Of a DNA stretch of 64,000 nucleotides, positions 44,786 through 55,657 are shown piece after piece. The stretch spans positions 186,001 through 250,000 of the forward strand of contig BGON01000001.1 of NCBI GenBank assembly GCA_003569265.1, written 5' to 3'. Source of the stretch: Actinomycetota bacterium. GTDB lineage: Bacteria; Actinomycetota; Actinomycetes; Nanopelagicales; Nanopelagicaceae. Each line of letters begins with the position of its first letter. Positions within the stretch are counted from its first letter, which is position 1. Position numbers and translations under genes: made by a program. Below the pieces are notes generated by a model, which was not told where the DNA came from, searched no databases, and worked only from the letters and a program-made list of their open reading frames with translations.

Positions 44786-46932
44786 ATGTCTACGCAGTCA
44801 ATTCAAAAAACCCGTAAGCCCTTTGCCATCGCACTCTTGGTAGTAATTGTTTGGTTTGGCATAACCGGTGTCATGGGTCCTCTATTTGGCAAGCTCACAT
44901 CGGTTCAAGAGAACAATAACTCTTCTTTCTTGCCTAAGGGTGCTGAAGCTACAAAGGCAGCTGATGTTATTGCTACCTTCTCTGATAAGGACAGTTTCAA
45001 TTTTCCTACGTTAATTTTATTTGAAGGCACATCAACACCAGAGACATTTGCTGCAATTAATGCCCATATCTCGAAAGTTGGTAGCTTAACTCTGGATGGA
45101 ACCAGCGCAAAGATTTCTGACTTCTTAGCTCCTGGTCAGCAGATAAGCGTCTTTCCATCCCAGGATGGAAAAGCGATTTTGGCAAATATTCCATTAGATG
45201 GAAATTCACTCTCCAAGATTCTTCCAAACGATAAGCCGGTTCTGCCTGAACTCATCGCAGCACTTCGTGCTGATATCAAACCGATTGCCGAGGCCAATGG
45301 TCTAGCATCATATGTCACAGGTCCTGGTGGATTACTAGGCGATCTCTTTAGTGCATTTGGAACTTTGGACTCAACATTGCTTCTAACCACACTTGCAGTT
45401 GTTGCAATAATCTTAATTTTCGTTTATCGCTCACCAATACTATGGATTATTCCTCTGTTATCTTCATTGTTCGCACTATCCACTGCAGGTGGAATTGTTT
45501 ATCTACTTGCAAAGAACAACATCATCGATGTTGATGGACAATCACAAGGCATTCTCTCTGTCCTAGTAATTGGCGCGGCAACTGACTATGCACTTCTACT
45601 TATCGCTCGATATCGTGAAGAACTACACTTGCATGAAAACCGTTTCGATGCGATGAAGAGTGCTTACAAAGGTGTGTGGGAACCTATTCTTGCTTCAGGT
45701 TCAACAGTTTCCATCTCTTTGCTTGTTTTGCTCTTTAGCCAGCTAACAAACACTGCAGGTCTTGGCCCAGTTGGAGCAATCGGAATTGTTTGTGCAATGC
45801 TTACAATTTTGACTTTGCTACCAGCTCTTCTTTTGCTCTTTGGTCGCTGGATCTTCTGGCCAAGACGCCCTCATTTTGATGGCGATGATCATGTGATGAG
45901 TGGTCCGTGGTCAAAGCTGGCAAATGGAATTGGACGCAACCCTCGTAAGGCTTGGGTAGTTACAGGTTCAGTCCTGCTGCTTTTTGCTTTCGCATCAACA
46001 ACACTTAAGGCTGATGGAATTGGAACAGTGGACACGTTCACTGGCAATCCTGAATCTGTCGTTGGACAAAAGCTTCTCGTTACCCACTTCCCAGGGGGAG
46101 AAGGTGATCCAACTCAGATAGTTGTTGCCGTCGATAAAATTGAAGCAGTAACTGTGGCGGTTAAAAACGCACCTGGTGTTACAGAGATCGTTCCCTTTGC
46201 GGACCCAATTACTAAAGTGATGAAGGTCGTTAATAACAAAGCCATTTTGAATGTGACGCTGGATAAGGCACCAGATAGCGTGGAAGCATCAAATGACATC
46301 CCTAAAATTCGAGAACTTGCCAAAGCCGCTGATGAGACATCATTAGTCGGTGGCACAAGTGCGGTGTATAACGACGTTCGAAAAGCCAACAACAGAGATA
46401 ATAAGACGATTATCCCAATCATTTTGTTTGTGATTACAATCATCCTTGGATTGCTGCTGCGCAGTATTTTGAGCGCGATAGTTCTTCTCGGAACGGTACT
46501 GCTTTCCTACTTTGCAACTCTTGGTGTTTGCGCACTTGTCTTCAACCATGTATTTGGCTTTGCCGGTGGTGATAATTCATTCCCACTCTTTGCCTTCATC
46601 TTCTTGGTGGCATTGGGAATTGATTACAACATCTTCCTGATGACACGTGTCCGTGAAGAGAGTGCCAAGATTGGTACCCGAGCAGGAATCATCAAGGGTG
46701 TGACAGTAACTGGCTCAGTTATTACATCAGCCGGAGTCGTTTTAGCTGCAACCTTTGCTGTTCTTGGTTTGTTGCCGCTGGTGCCACTAGCTCAGCTTGG
46801 CTTTGCAGTGGCTTTGGAGTTCTTTTAGACACCATCATTGTTCGTTCAATCTTGGTACCTGCAATGGTCCATGAGATTGGTCCGAAGATCTGGTGGCCTT
46901 CAAAACTGCAGCATGAAGATATAAAGAGCTAA
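44786..46932 (+). CDS. MMPL-family RND transporter (one frameshift near the C-terminus)
   Basis: Membrane transporter with two halves, each a soluble loop domain followed by about five helices. The family motif GAATDYALLLIARYREEL is in half one, and VALGIDYNIFLMTRVREES in half two. MMPL proteins export lipids or other hydrophobic compounds using the proton gradient. The frame stops at 46828, but one extra G at 46816-46817 continues it as GVLLDTIIVRSILVPAM to WWPSKL and a stop at 46930, giving 715 residues. That stop overlaps the next ATG. Substrate unknown. Confidence 0.88.
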
Positions 46933-47942
46933 TGCGTGTAGGCATTGCTGGATATGGATTAGCAGGACGTTATTTCCACGCACCTTTACTTAAGGGATGT
47001 GGTTATGACGTTGTTGCGATTCAAACCAGTAATGCCCAACGAGCAGGCCATGCATTAGAGGACTTTCCGAATGTAAAAGTAGTTGCGACTATCGAAGAGC
47101 TAGTTGCGCACAAACTCGATCTCGTTGTTGTTGCATCGGCAAATCTTGTCCACGCCGAGCATGCATTTGCTGCAATTAATGCCAGAATTCCAGTTGTTGT
47201 AGACAAGCCCATGGGACGCACATTTGCTGAAACTGCAGAGATTATCTCTGCAGGAGAGCGTGCAGGTGTTCCAGTTTCAACTTTCTTTAATCGTCGTTGG
47301 GATAGTGATGCGCTAACAATTAAGAAGGTTTTAGCATCAGGCGTATTAGGAACGATTCACCGCCTAGATTCACGTTTTGAACGCTTTCGCCCTGAACTTA
47401 ACAAGAGCTCATGGCGTGAAAATATGAGCGCCGCCGATGGTGGGGGACAGCTACTTGATCTTCAGCCGCATTTGATTTCAACTGCCATTGATTGGTTTGG
47501 CAAAGCAGAGCTAGTGACATCTACAGTTCGCAGAATTCGTGGTGGCGCTGATGATGATGCTGTATTAGTTCTCAAGCACGATTCCGGTGTTCTTTCAATC
47601 CTGAGTGCAAGTGTTGTTGTGGGTGCACCAGGTCCTCGAATTCGAATCTTGGGTAGCAAAGGTGCTTTAGTTATTAATGATTTGGATCCGCAAGAGGCCC
47701 TACTCAAAGCGGGAAAAGTCCCCATGGGTGGTAAGTGGGATGTTCCTACGAAGTCAAAGACATTCATTCATCGTGGAGATAAAGTAGAAGAAATAATTGG
47801 TGAAGATGGAAACTACGCCACTTTCTACACTTTGGTTGCCGGAGCAATTGCTGGCACAAACCCATGGCCAATTTCAAATGATGATGCGCTACTAGTCGCA
47901 CAAATTATTGATCAGGCACGAAATAACGCACTTGATGTCTAA
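46932..47942 (+). CDS. Gfo/Idh/MocA-family oxidoreductase, second copy
   Basis: Dehydrogenase-like protein of 336 residues with the dinucleotide motif GIAGYGLAGRYFH and the DKP variant of the EKP motif (VVVDKPMGRT), then the C-terminal substrate domain with GGQLLDLQPHLI. It resembles the YdgJ-like, scyllo-inositol-dehydrogenase-type branch. Translation is coupled to the MMPL gene through TAATG and to the next gene by an 8-bp overlap. Substrate unknown; a link to inositol is only suggestive. Confidence 0.84.
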   Translation: MRVGIAGYGLAGRYFHAPLLKGCGYDVVAIQTSNAQRAGHALEDFPNVKVVATIEELVAHKLDLVVVASANLVHAEHAFAAINARIPVVVDKPMGRTFAETAEIISAGERAGVPVSTFFNRRWDSDALTIKKVLASGVLGTIHRLDSRFERFRPELNKSSWRENMSAADGGGQLLDLQPHLISTAIDWFGKAELVTSTVRRIRGGADDDAVLVLKHDSGVLSILSASVVVGAPGPRIRILGSKGALVINDLDPQEALLKAGKVPMGGKWDVPTKSKTFIHRGDKVEEIIGEDGNYATFYTLVAGAIAGTNPWPISNDDALLVAQIIDQARNNALDV

Positions 47943-49104
47943 GAAAAGTGATGTCCTGGTTGTTGGAGCTGGCTTAGCCGGGTTAAGCGCTGCAATTCAA
48001 CTGCAAAATGCGGGTCGATCTGTAACTGTTATTGAAGCCAGTGATCGCGCTGGCGGACGAGTAGCAAGTGATCACATTGATGGATACATCTGCGATCGTG
48101 GATTTCAACTCATTAACTCTCAATATCCAGCCCTGATTGAACTTGATGTTATTGACGAGATTGATTTTATACCTGCACCGCGCGTAATTGAGGTCAGTTT
48201 AGGAACTGAGCGAATTGCATTGGGAGATCCACGCAAAGCACCATTTTCAGCCCTGCATCGTGGAACCGGTTCTTTAAATGAGAAAGTGAATTTTGCCCGA
48301 TTCATTTTCTCTAAGATAAAAGGTCAACAATCACTTGGTCAAGCCCTGCGAAAGGCTGGTTGTGGAGCAACATATGAGCGTGTTCTTCGTCCATTCTTGC
48401 AAGGTGTTTTCTTAGCAGACCCAGATAAAGTTGATGCACACTATGGTCAAATCGTAATTCGTTCATTTGTCACTGGCTCTCCAGGTATTCCTAAGTTTGG
48501 TGTTGGCCAACTCTCACAAGCACTTGCATCTCGAATTACAGATCTACAACTCAATGTGCGTGCAGAGCGCATCGTGGATAACACCGTGCAAACTTCTGTG
48601 GGTGAGTTTCAAGCACATGATATTTTGATAGCAACCGATGCAACAACTGCCACTCAGCTATTAGAACTTCGTGAAGTGTCTCGGATGCAGGGCTGTGTAA
48701 CTTGGTATCACGCAACTGATCAGAACCCATCTGGAACCGGGCGTTTACTCATCGATGGACAAAAGCGTGGACCGGTTATGAATAGTTTGGTAATTTCAGA
48801 TATTTCAAAGGCTTACGCACCCGAAGGCATGAATTTGATTTCAAGTACTACAGAACTTGGAACAACTGATTCAGAAGTTCGTCGTCATCTGTCAACGATG
48901 TGGCGCGTTGAAACCCGAGATTGGCAGTTGATTGCAAAGTATGAAATTCCTTCGGCGCTGCCGCTGCATGAAGTTGGGAAAGAACTTTCTGCGCCGACTA
49001 AGATTTCAGAGCATCTCTATGTTGCAGGGGATCACCGAAGTGTTCCATCCCAGCAAGGCGCACTCTTTAGCGGCAGCTTGGCTGCGCAATTAATCCTGAA
49101 CTAA
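47935..49104 (+). CDS. FAD-dependent amine oxidase/phytoene-desaturase-like oxidoreductase
   Basis: Flavoprotein of 389 residues with the FAD-binding VVGAGLAGLSAAIQL at the N-terminus, the ASDRAGGRVASD signature of the amine oxidase/carotenoid desaturase superfamily and the C-terminal LYVAGDHRSVPSQQGAL that contacts the flavin. The start at 47935 overlaps the preceding stop; an in-frame start at 47908 would overlap it more. No carotenoid genes are close, so the substrate is open. Its end overlaps the convergent epimerase gene by 15 bp. Confidence 0.82.
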   Translation: MSKKSDVLVVGAGLAGLSAAIQLQNAGRSVTVIEASDRAGGRVASDHIDGYICDRGFQLINSQYPALIELDVIDEIDFIPAPRVIEVSLGTERIALGDPRKAPFSALHRGTGSLNEKVNFARFIFSKIKGQQSLGQALRKAGCGATYERVLRPFLQGVFLADPDKVDAHYGQIVIRSFVTGSPGIPKFGVGQLSQALASRITDLQLNVRAERIVDNTVQTSVGEFQAHDILIATDATTATQLLELREVSRMQGCVTWYHATDQNPSGTGRLLIDGQKRGPVMNSLVISDISKAYAPEGMNLISSTTELGTTDSEVRRHLSTMWRVETRDWQLIAKYEIPSALPLHEVGKELSAPTKISEHLYVAGDHRSVPSQQGALFSGSLAAQLILN

Positions 49105-49980
49105 TTGATTGAGCGCTTCTGTGATGTGGGGATAATCCCAAGTAAATCCTGCTTCTTGTAAGACATGAGGAATTACTTTCTTAGAACCCAGAACTTCAGA
49201 GGAAAAACCACCAAGTGCAATCTTTAAGGCAAATGCAGGTGCTGGAAAGAGTGCTGGACGGTGAAGTCCGCGTGCAAGGGCTGATGTAAATTCTTGATTA
49301 GTTACAGGATTAGGTGAGGTCACATTTACTGCACCGGAAATTGGATTCTCTAATGCAAAAACGATTGCGCGAATTTGATCATGCAAAGTAATCCAAGACC
49401 ACCACTGCTTACCTGACCCAAGTTTTCCACCAAAACCTAAGCGAAATAGTGGCAACATCTTTCCAAGAGCCCCACCAGTTGGATCAAGCACTAGTCCTGT
49501 GCGAATCTTTACAATGCGAACATCTCCTGCTAGATCTGCTGCACTTTCCCACTCGCGGCAAACCGCTGCTAGGAAATCATCTCCAACACGATCAGTTTCA
49601 ACTACTGCGCGGTTCCCACTCTCTCCATACCAACCGATAGCACTTGCAGAGATAAATACTTGTGGCTTTAGTTCTGCAACAGCTTTAGCGATAGCAGTGG
49701 TGCCAAGTAAGCGGGAATTGAGAATTTCAGATTTAAACTTTTTAGTCCATCGCTTATCGCCAACGCCCACACCAGCTAAGTGAATAATTGCATCCACTCC
49801 AGCAAGGGGAGCTAAATCAACAAAGCCTGTTTGTGGGTCCCACTGCACTTCATCAGATGCAACTGGTGCGCGGCGTACTAAGCGTTGAACAGTGTGTCCC
49901 TCGCTCTTTAAATGACCAACTAGTGCCGTACCAATGAGTCCAGATGAGCCGCTAATTGCGATTCTTTGAGGGACGCGCAT
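49090..49980 (-). CDS. TIGR01777-family NAD(P)-binding protein (YfcH-like)
   Basis: Extended SDR-type protein of 296 residues. The N-terminal ISGSSGLIGTALVGHL is the cofactor motif; INSRLLGTTAIAKA-like and FISASAIGWYGESG blocks define TIGR01777. The C-terminal DUF1731 segment contains EVLGSKKVIPHVLQEAGF. Biochemical role unknown. It is encoded directly after sucB and belongs to the sucB-lipB neighbourhood, as Rv2216 does in M. tuberculosis. Confidence 0.86.
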   Translation of the reverse strand: MRVPQRIAISGSSGLIGTALVGHLKSEGHTVQRLVRRAPVASDEVQWDPQTGFVDLAPLAGVDAIIHLAGVGVGDKRWTKKFKSEILNSRLLGTTAIAKAVAELKPQVFISASAIGWYGESGNRAVVETDRVGDDFLAAVCREWESAADLAGDVRIVKIRTGLVLDPTGGALGKMLPLFRLGFGGKLGSGKQWWSWITLHDQIRAIVFALENPISGAVNVTSPNPVTNQEFTSALARGLHRPALFPAPAFALKIALGGFSSEVLGSKKVIPHVLQEAGFTWDYPHITEALNQLVQD

Positions 49981-49986
49981 TACTTC

Positions 49987-51609
49987 TTAGAGTCCTAAAT
50001 CAGATTCGAAAGCGCCGCCTTCTAGTCGCTCTTTCAAAGTGACAAGGAAGCGTGCTGCATCTGCGCCATCTACTACACGGTGATCGTATGAAAGTCCGAG
50101 ATAAACCATTGAACGGATAGCAATTGTCTCTCCGCCATCTTCACCGCGCACAACCATTGGACGCTTAACAACTGCGCCTAAGCCAAGGATTGCCACCTGT
50201 GGTTGGTTAATGATGGGTGTGTCAAAGAGTGCCCCGCGGCTACCAGTGTTTGTCAGTGTGAAAGTTCCACCACCCAATTCATCTGGTGTTACCTTGTTAT
50301 CGCGTGTGCGAGCAGCTAGATCTGAAATCTTTCGTGCAATTCCGCCCATGTTCAAATCACCAGCATTAGCAATAACAGGAACAAGGAGTCCGCGTTCTGT
50401 ATCAACTGCAATTCCTAGGTGCTCTGTGCCGTGATAAGTAATCTGATCGCCCTCAACTGACGAGTTAAGAACTGGGTGTTGTTTTAGTGCTTCACACACA
50501 GCAACGGCAAAGAATGGAAGGAATGAGAGCTTCACACCTTCACGGGCCTCAAATGAAGCCTTTGCTTTTTCGCGAAGTCGAGAAATCTTTGTTACATCAA
50601 CTTCCACCACAGTTGTGAGCTGTGCACTGACCTGAAGTGATTCAACCATTCTGGCTGCAATAACTTTGCGAAGTCGAGACATTGTTACCGTTGTTCCACG
50701 AAGTGGAGACACTGCAACTGGTGCTGACTTGGATGCAGAAGGCGCAGAAGGTGCTGAAGCTGTTGGTGCAGGGGCTGAATATGTAGGTGCTACAGGTTTT
50801 GCTAGTGATTCAACATCCTCACGGCGAATACGTCCGCCAATTCCAGTTCCCTTAACGTTTGCAAGATTAATTCCGAGTTCATTTGCAAGCTTGCGAACGA
50901 GGGGAGTGACATAAGCATCAACGGGTTGCGTGAGAGGGGCTGCCGGTGCAACTGGTGCAGGCGCTGCAATCACAGGGGCCGGTGTTGCTACAACAGGTGC
51001 TGGTTTTGGCGCCGCAGGTGCTGCAACTGGAGCTGCGCCACTTGTTCCAATTAATCCAAGCCGAGCTCCCACTGGAACTGTTGAATCAACGGCAACATCA
51101 ATTGCCAATAAAGTTCCAGCAACTGGTGAAGGGATCTCTGTGTCAACCTTGTCAGTTGAAACTTCTAGTAATGCTTCATCGACAGCAACTGAGTCACCAA
51201 TATTTTTTAACCAACGTGTGACAGTTCCTTCACTCACGCTCTCACCTAATGCAGGCATTGTGATTACTGTTCCAGCAGATGAGGCGGCAGGAGCAGCAGG
51301 TGCTGCAGGTGGCGGTGTGACTGGTGCTGCAGGAGCGGCAGCCACTGGCGCAGATGGAGCAGGTGCAGTAGCGCCATCTGCAATGATTGCTAACTCTGCG
51401 CCAACTGGAACTGTTTGATCTACTTGAACAACAATTTTTGTAAGAGTTCCGGCAACAGGGGAGGGAATCTCGGTATCTACTTTGTCAGTTGAAACCTCAA
51501 GAAGTGGTTCATCAACATTGACATGGTCGCCTTCGGACTTTAACCAACGAGTCACTGTTCCTTCGCTAACACTTTCACCAAGTGCTGGCATCGTTACGGA
51601 AAATGTCAT
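49987..51609 (-). CDS. sucB: Dihydrolipoamide acyltransferase E2 (SucB/DlaT, two lipoyl domains)
   Basis: E2 core of 2-oxo acid dehydrogenases. Two nearly identical lipoyl domains (about 1-75 and 125-200) each carry [12 protein letters not shown], the first lipoylated Lys being K43. They are separated by Ala/Pro linkers. A peripheral subunit-binding domain follows ([19 protein letters not shown]), then the catalytic domain ending in [11 protein letters not shown]. The start at 51609 gives [13 protein letters not shown]. Named SucB by the actinobacterial subfamily; in mycobacteria the equivalent serves pyruvate dehydrogenase, so it may be shared. Confidence 0.92.
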   Translation of the reverse strand: MTFSVTMPALGESVSEGTVTRWLKSEGDHVNVDEPLLEVSTDKVDTEIPSPVAGTLTKIVVQVDQTVPVGAELAIIADGATAPAPSAPVAAAPAAPVTPPPAAPAAPAASSAGTVITMPALGESVSEGTVTRWLKNIGDSVAVDEALLEVSTDKVDTEIPSPVAGTLLAIDVAVDSTVPVGARLGLIGTSGAAPVAAPAAPKPAPVVATPAPVIAAPAPVAPAAPLTQPVDAYVTPLVRKLANELGINLANVKGTGIGGRIRREDVESLAKPVAPTYSAPAPTASAPSAPSASKSAPVAVSPLRGTTVTMSRLRKVIAARMVESLQVSAQLTTVVEVDVTKISRLREKAKASFEAREGVKLSFLPFFAVAVCEALKQHPVLNSSVEGDQITYHGTEHLGIAVDTERGLLVPVIANAGDLNMGGIARKISDLAARTRDNKVTPDELGGGTFTLTNTGSRGALFDTPIINQPQVAILGLGAVVKRPMVVRGEDGGETIAIRSMVYLGLSYDHRVVDGADAARFLVTLKERLEGGAFESDLGL

Positions 51610-51625
51610 TATTTTCTCTCCTTGG

Positions 51626-52993
51626 TTATCCGTGTGCGTGAAGCGGTTTGCCTGCAAGAGCCATATGAGCTTCGCCCATTGCCTCAGACAGTGTTGGGTG
51701 TGCATGGATCAGGGATGCAACATCGGTTGCCCGTGCTTCCCAGTTAAAGATTAACTCTGCTTCAGCTAGTAGCTCACCGACGCGCGCACCGACCATGTGA
51801 ACTCCAAGGATTGGGCCATCTTTTTCGCCAACAAGTTTGATCGAACCAGCAGTGCCAAGAATCTGTGCTTTACCGTTTCCAGCTAAGTCATAACTCAGTT
51901 CAACAACATCATGGCCACGCTTCTTAGCCTCTGCAGTTGTCAAACCAACGGATGCAACTTCAGGATCTGAGTAGGTAACACGTGGAATTCCATCGTAGTT
52001 AATTGGGCGTGGATTCAATCCTGCAATCTCCTCGGCAACGAGCATTCCTTCAGCAAAACCAACATGGGCTAACTGCTGGGTTGGAATCAAATCTCCAACG
52101 GCCCAAATGCCAGGCACATTGGTGCGGCACTTGTTATCAACGATTACATAACCACGATCTATCGTGATTCCCTGCTCTTCATAGCCAAGGTTTGCAGATA
52201 CTGGGCCGCGTCCAACAGAGACCAGCAAGAGATCGGCAGTGAACTCTTTGCCATCTTCTAGAGTGATGGTTACGCCCTTTTTGTTCTTGCTAGCAGATTT
52301 AAACTTAACGCCAAGCTCAAAATTAATTCCACGTTTGCGGAAAGCTCGCTCTAACTGCTTGCTTGAGCTTTCATCTTCAAGAGCAATGAGGTGAGGCAGA
52401 CCTTCAATGATTGTTACCTCTGACCCAAAAGATTTCCAGACAGATGCAAACTCGCAACCAATGACTCCACCGCCAAGAACGATGACAGATTTTGGAACAT
52501 AATCCATCTTCGTTCCATGATCGGAAGTAATAATCTGCTTGCCATCAATTTCTAGGCCAGGCAAAGTGCGCGCATATGAGCCAGTTGCCAGAATGATGTT
52601 TTTACCGGTGTAACGCTGGCCGTTTACTTCAATAGTGTCTTTAGAAACTAACTTTCCATGACCTTCGATGTAAGTGATGTTTCTTGACTTAACTAAACCT
52701 TGTAGACCTTTATGCAGACGGGATATGACACCGTCCTTATATGAATTGACGCCATCCATATCGATGCCATTAAAAGTGGATTTAACGCCGAACTTTGAAC
52801 CTTCGCGGGCGCCATCTGCGATTTCAGCTGAGTGTAAAAGCGCTTTTGTTGGAATGCAGCCCTTGTGAAGACAGGTTCCACCAACTTTGTCGGCTTCGAT
52901 GAGTGCAACTGAGAGGCCAAGTTGTGCACTTCGCAAAGCGCAGGCATAGCCGCCGCTTCCGCCACCCAGAATCACTAGATCAAATTGCGACAC
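51626..52993 (-). CDS. lpdA: Dihydrolipoamide dehydrogenase E3
   Basis: FAD enzyme reoxidising dihydrolipoyl groups with NAD+. [11 protein letters not shown] binds FAD, the redox disulfide is C41/C46 (GGTCLHKGC), the NAD motif is [15 protein letters not shown], and the catalytic His-Glu lies in [13 protein letters not shown]. At 455 residues it is normal. It lies 16 nt upstream of sucB, so E3 and E2 are co-transcribed; this link is not found in M. tuberculosis. AAGGGG precedes the GTG start. Confidence 0.95.
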   Translation of the reverse strand: MSQFDLVILGGGSGGYACALRSAQLGLSVALIEADKVGGTCLHKGCIPTKALLHSAEIADGAREGSKFGVKSTFNGIDMDGVNSYKDGVISRLHKGLQGLVKSRNITYIEGHGKLVSKDTIEVNGQRYTGKNIILATGSYARTLPGLEIDGKQIITSDHGTKMDYVPKSVIVLGGGVIGCEFASVWKSFGSEVTIIEGLPHLIALEDESSSKQLERAFRKRGINFELGVKFKSASKNKKGVTITLEDGKEFTADLLLVSVGRGPVSANLGYEEQGITIDRGYVIVDNKCRTNVPGIWAVGDLIPTQQLAHVGFAEGMLVAEEIAGLNPRPINYDGIPRVTYSDPEVASVGLTTAEAKKRGHDVVELSYDLAGNGKAQILGTAGSIKLVGEKDGPILGVHMVGARVGELLAEAELIFNWEARATDVASLIHAHPTLSEAMGEAHMALAGKPLHAHG

Positions 52994-53038
52994 TCAACTA
53001 CCCCTTTTACCCGTGCTTAGGTCTCTATCTTGCCGTAC

Positions 53039-54529
53039 CTACGCCTGTTCGACCAATCTCACGAGTGAGCGCATGCTCACACCTGTGCCACCTACTGGCG
53101 TGTATCCGTGAGCCTTGCCCTCATTGTAGGCGGGGCCTGCAATATCAAGGTGCAGCCATGGAAGTTCATCACTGACAAACTCTTTTAAAAATAGGCCGGC
53201 CACCATCATGCCGCCATTCTTATCTCCAATGTTGGCAAGATCTGCAACAGGAGAATCCAGTGAAGCACGAAGCTCTACCGGCAAAGGCATAGGCCAGAAC
53301 TGTTCACCGGTTTCTTTAGTAATAGCAATAAATGCATCACTAAAACTTTGATTGTTTGTCATGACTGCACCAGTGCGAGTACCCAGCGCAACAACTTGGG
53401 CTCCAGTTAAAGTGGCTACATCGATGATGCCATCTAGCTTATTTTTACTTGATTGGGCCTTCATTAATCCATCAGCAAGCACTAAGCGGCCTTCAGCATC
53501 GGGGTTAAGAACTTCAACGGTTTTTCCGCCAAAGATGGTGATGACATCACTTGGACGAGTGGCAGTATCACTTGGCATATTTTCAGCAAGTGGAGCCCAG
53601 CATTCAATTGCTACCGGTAAACCAAGTTCTGCCACAGCCAACGTTGCAGCACATACCGCTGCCGCACCGCTCATATCGCACTTCATTGCTTCCATACCGA
53701 GACCCGCCTTGAGATTGAGTCCACCTGTATCAAAAGTGATTCCTTTACCAACAAAAGCAAAGCGCTTAACGTTTTTGGCTTTAGGAGTGTATGAAATATG
53801 AAGCAAACGTGGGGGATTAGCTGAACCTTGGCCCACACCAATAATTCCACCAAAGCCTTGAGATTTAAGTTGCTTCTCATCCCAGATAGTTACCTTTAAT
53901 CCAGCCTTAATACCACCGGCTGCTTTAACACTTGCAGTTAATTTCTTAGTAAAAGTCTCCGGATATAAATGGCTAGGGGGAGTATTAACTAGATCTCGCA
54001 CAAGATGGGTGTACTTAGCGATAATTGTCGCGCGAACGGTGATCTCTTTAGCTTCACTCTTTCCAGCAAGCTTTGAAAAGATTGTTGCTGACTTTAACGC
54101 GCTCTTGTGATCGGCCTTTGTCGAGCCACGGAACTCATTAAAAACATATGCTCCGAGTGCCGCGCCTTCTGCAACGGCGCTCACACCTGCTAGATCGCGC
54201 GTGGGAAGAGCGAAAGTTGCTCCGGCATTTCCAGCTAAGACTCTGGCGGCACTACCTGCAGCTCTGCGCAAACTCTCATGTGAGTAAGTCGATGACTTAG
54301 CACCAAGACCCGTGAAGACCATTAATCGCGCAGGTCCACCAGGCATCTTTGTTACTTCATCGGCTTTTCCAGTTGCACCCATCTCAAGCAAAGAAGCTAA
54401 AAGTGATTTCGAATCAAGGGCTAGCTCACCTGATTCGATGGCGATGCCACCTTTTGTGTTGGTGCTAACCAGTCCCACAACAAGGAGATCATCTTTAACT
54501 AGGCCATCTGAGATTTTGAGTGTTGTCAT
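53039..54529 (-). CDS. pepA: Leucyl aminopeptidase (M17)
   Basis: Cytosolic two-metal aminopeptidase. The catalytic domain contains GKGITFDTGGLNLK, MKCDMSGAAAV and NPDAEGRLVLADGL, which supply the metal ligands and catalytic Lys/Arg. The N-terminal macro-like domain covers about 1-170. The start at 54529 (MTTLKISDGL) has a -10 box seven nt upstream, whereas a GTG at 54565 would sit in the gcvT promoter. At 496 residues it is normal. It may recycle peptides, and some homologues also bind DNA. Confidence 0.94.
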   Translation of the reverse strand: MTTLKISDGLVKDDLLVVGLVSTNTKGGIAIESGELALDSKSLLASLLEMGATGKADEVTKMPGGPARLMVFTGLGAKSSTYSHESLRRAAGSAARVLAGNAGATFALPTRDLAGVSAVAEGAALGAYVFNEFRGSTKADHKSALKSATIFSKLAGKSEAKEITVRATIIAKYTHLVRDLVNTPPSHLYPETFTKKLTASVKAAGGIKAGLKVTIWDEKQLKSQGFGGIIGVGQGSANPPRLLHISYTPKAKNVKRFAFVGKGITFDTGGLNLKAGLGMEAMKCDMSGAAAVCAATLAVAELGLPVAIECWAPLAENMPSDTATRPSDVITIFGGKTVEVLNPDAEGRLVLADGLMKAQSSKNKLDGIIDVATLTGAQVVALGTRTGAVMTNNQSFSDAFIAITKETGEQFWPMPLPVELRASLDSPVADLANIGDKNGGMMVAGLFLKEFVSDELPWLHLDIAGPAYNEGKAHGYTPVGGTGVSMRSLVRLVEQA

Positions 54530-54536
54530 AGGCGTC

Positions 54537-54542
54537 AGCGTA
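54537..54542 (-). promoter_or_regulatory. -10 hexamer of leaderless pepA
   Basis: TACGCT, 7 nt before ATG at 54529. It supports the shorter start. Confidence 0.58.
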
Positions 54543-54555
54543 ATAGATGTATTGG

Positions 54556-54561
54556 TAGGTT
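54556..54561 (+). promoter_or_regulatory. -10 hexamer of leaderless gcvT
   Basis: TAGGTT, 7 nt before ATG at 54569. No glycine riboswitch fits in the 39-bp gap. Confidence 0.58.
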
Positions 54562-54568
54562 TCACACT

Positions 54569-55657
54569 ATGAAGTGCTCACCTTTACATGAGAAGCATCT
54601 GGCCCGAAATGCCAAGATGGCTGATTTTGGCGGTTGGCTGATGCCCATTGAGTATCCAGGGGCTGGAGTACTGGCTGAGCATGCTGCGGTCCGTGAAAAA
54701 GTAGGAGTTTTTGATGTTTCACATTTAGGCAAAGCAAGTGTGACTGGAAAAGGAGCTCTGGAGTTCCTCAACTCTATGTTCACTAATGATCTAGGTCGAA
54801 TTGGAAACGGTTTTGCCCAATACACCCTGCTCTGTAATGAAAAAGGTGGAGTCATCGATGATCTCATCGCATATCGCAATAGTGAAGATAATTTTCTTTT
54901 AGTACCAAATGCCTCAAATACCACTGATGTGGTTGCGAGCCTGCAGGTCCATGTTCCAGCTGGAATTACCGTTACCAATTTGCATACCGACTATGCAGTC
55001 ATTGCCGTGCAGGGACCACTGGCACCAGTCGTGATGCAATCACTGGGCGTGAATACCAATATTGATTACATGGCTTTTGAGACCGTCAGTATCGGCGGCG
55101 CAGAAGTAATCCTGTGCCGCACCGGTTACACAGGTGAACTGGGCTACGAACTACTTCCTAAAACCGCAGATGCTTCTAAAGTTTGGGATGCAATCGTTGC
55201 AGCTATAGAGCCAGTCGGTGGATTGGTCTGCGGACTCGGAGCACGCGACACTCTGCGCACTGAAATGGGCTATCCACTTCATGGTCATGAACTCTCATTA
55301 GAGATCACGCCAGTTGAAGCCAGTGCAACGTGGGCAATCGGCTGGGATAAGAGTGAATTTTTAGGTTCTAGCATTTTGAAATCTCAGAAAGATCAAGGGG
55401 TTAAGCGTCGAAGCGTGGCAGTTAAATCTTTGGACCGCGGCATTCCTCGCGGTGGAATGAGTGTGAAAACTACTGATGGCGCACTACTAGGTGAAGTTAC
55501 TAGCGGGACTTTTTCACCATCACTTAAAGTGGGAATAGGAATCGCGCTCCTTGATGCATCTGTGAAAATCGGTGATCAGTTAGTTCTTGATGTGCGAGGT
55601 CGCGATTCAATGGTGGAAGTTGTAAAACTTCCCTTTATGCCTTCGTACGTTCGTTAA
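54569..55657 (+). CDS. gcvT: Glycine cleavage system T protein (aminomethyltransferase)
   Basis: Transfers the methylene group from aminomethyl-lipoyl-GcvH to tetrahydrofolate. The N-terminal HEKHLARNAKMADFGGWLMPIEY, the VFDVSHLGK block with catalytic-region Asp, CRTGYTGELGYEL and GLGARDTLRTEMGYPLHG are all diagnostic. At 362 residues it is normal. GcvH and GcvP are not in the window. It is a single-gene unit, divergent from pepA, and its end overlaps the ECF S-component gene by 23 bp. Confidence 0.94.
   Translation: MKCSPLHEKHLARNAKMADFGGWLMPIEYPGAGVLAEHAAVREKVGVFDVSHLGKASVTGKGALEFLNSMFTNDLGRIGNGFAQYTLLCNEKGGVIDDLIAYRNSEDNFLLVPNASNTTDVVASLQVHVPAGITVTNLHTDYAVIAVQGPLAPVVMQSLGVNTNIDYMAFETVSIGGAEVILCRTGYTGELGYELLPKTADASKVWDAIVAAIEPVGGLVCGLGARDTLRTEMGYPLHGHELSLEITPVEASATWAIGWDKSEFLGSSILKSQKDQGVKRRSVAVKSLDRGIPRGGMSVKTTDGALLGEVTSGTFSPSLKVGIGIALLDASVKIGDQLVLDVRGRDSMVEVVKLPFMPSYVR

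Noticed and set aside
49987-51609. Ala/Pro-rich repeats and long antisense open frames over sucB
   Set aside because: The repeats are the two lipoyl domains and their linkers. The antisense frames are shadows of the low-complexity codons.
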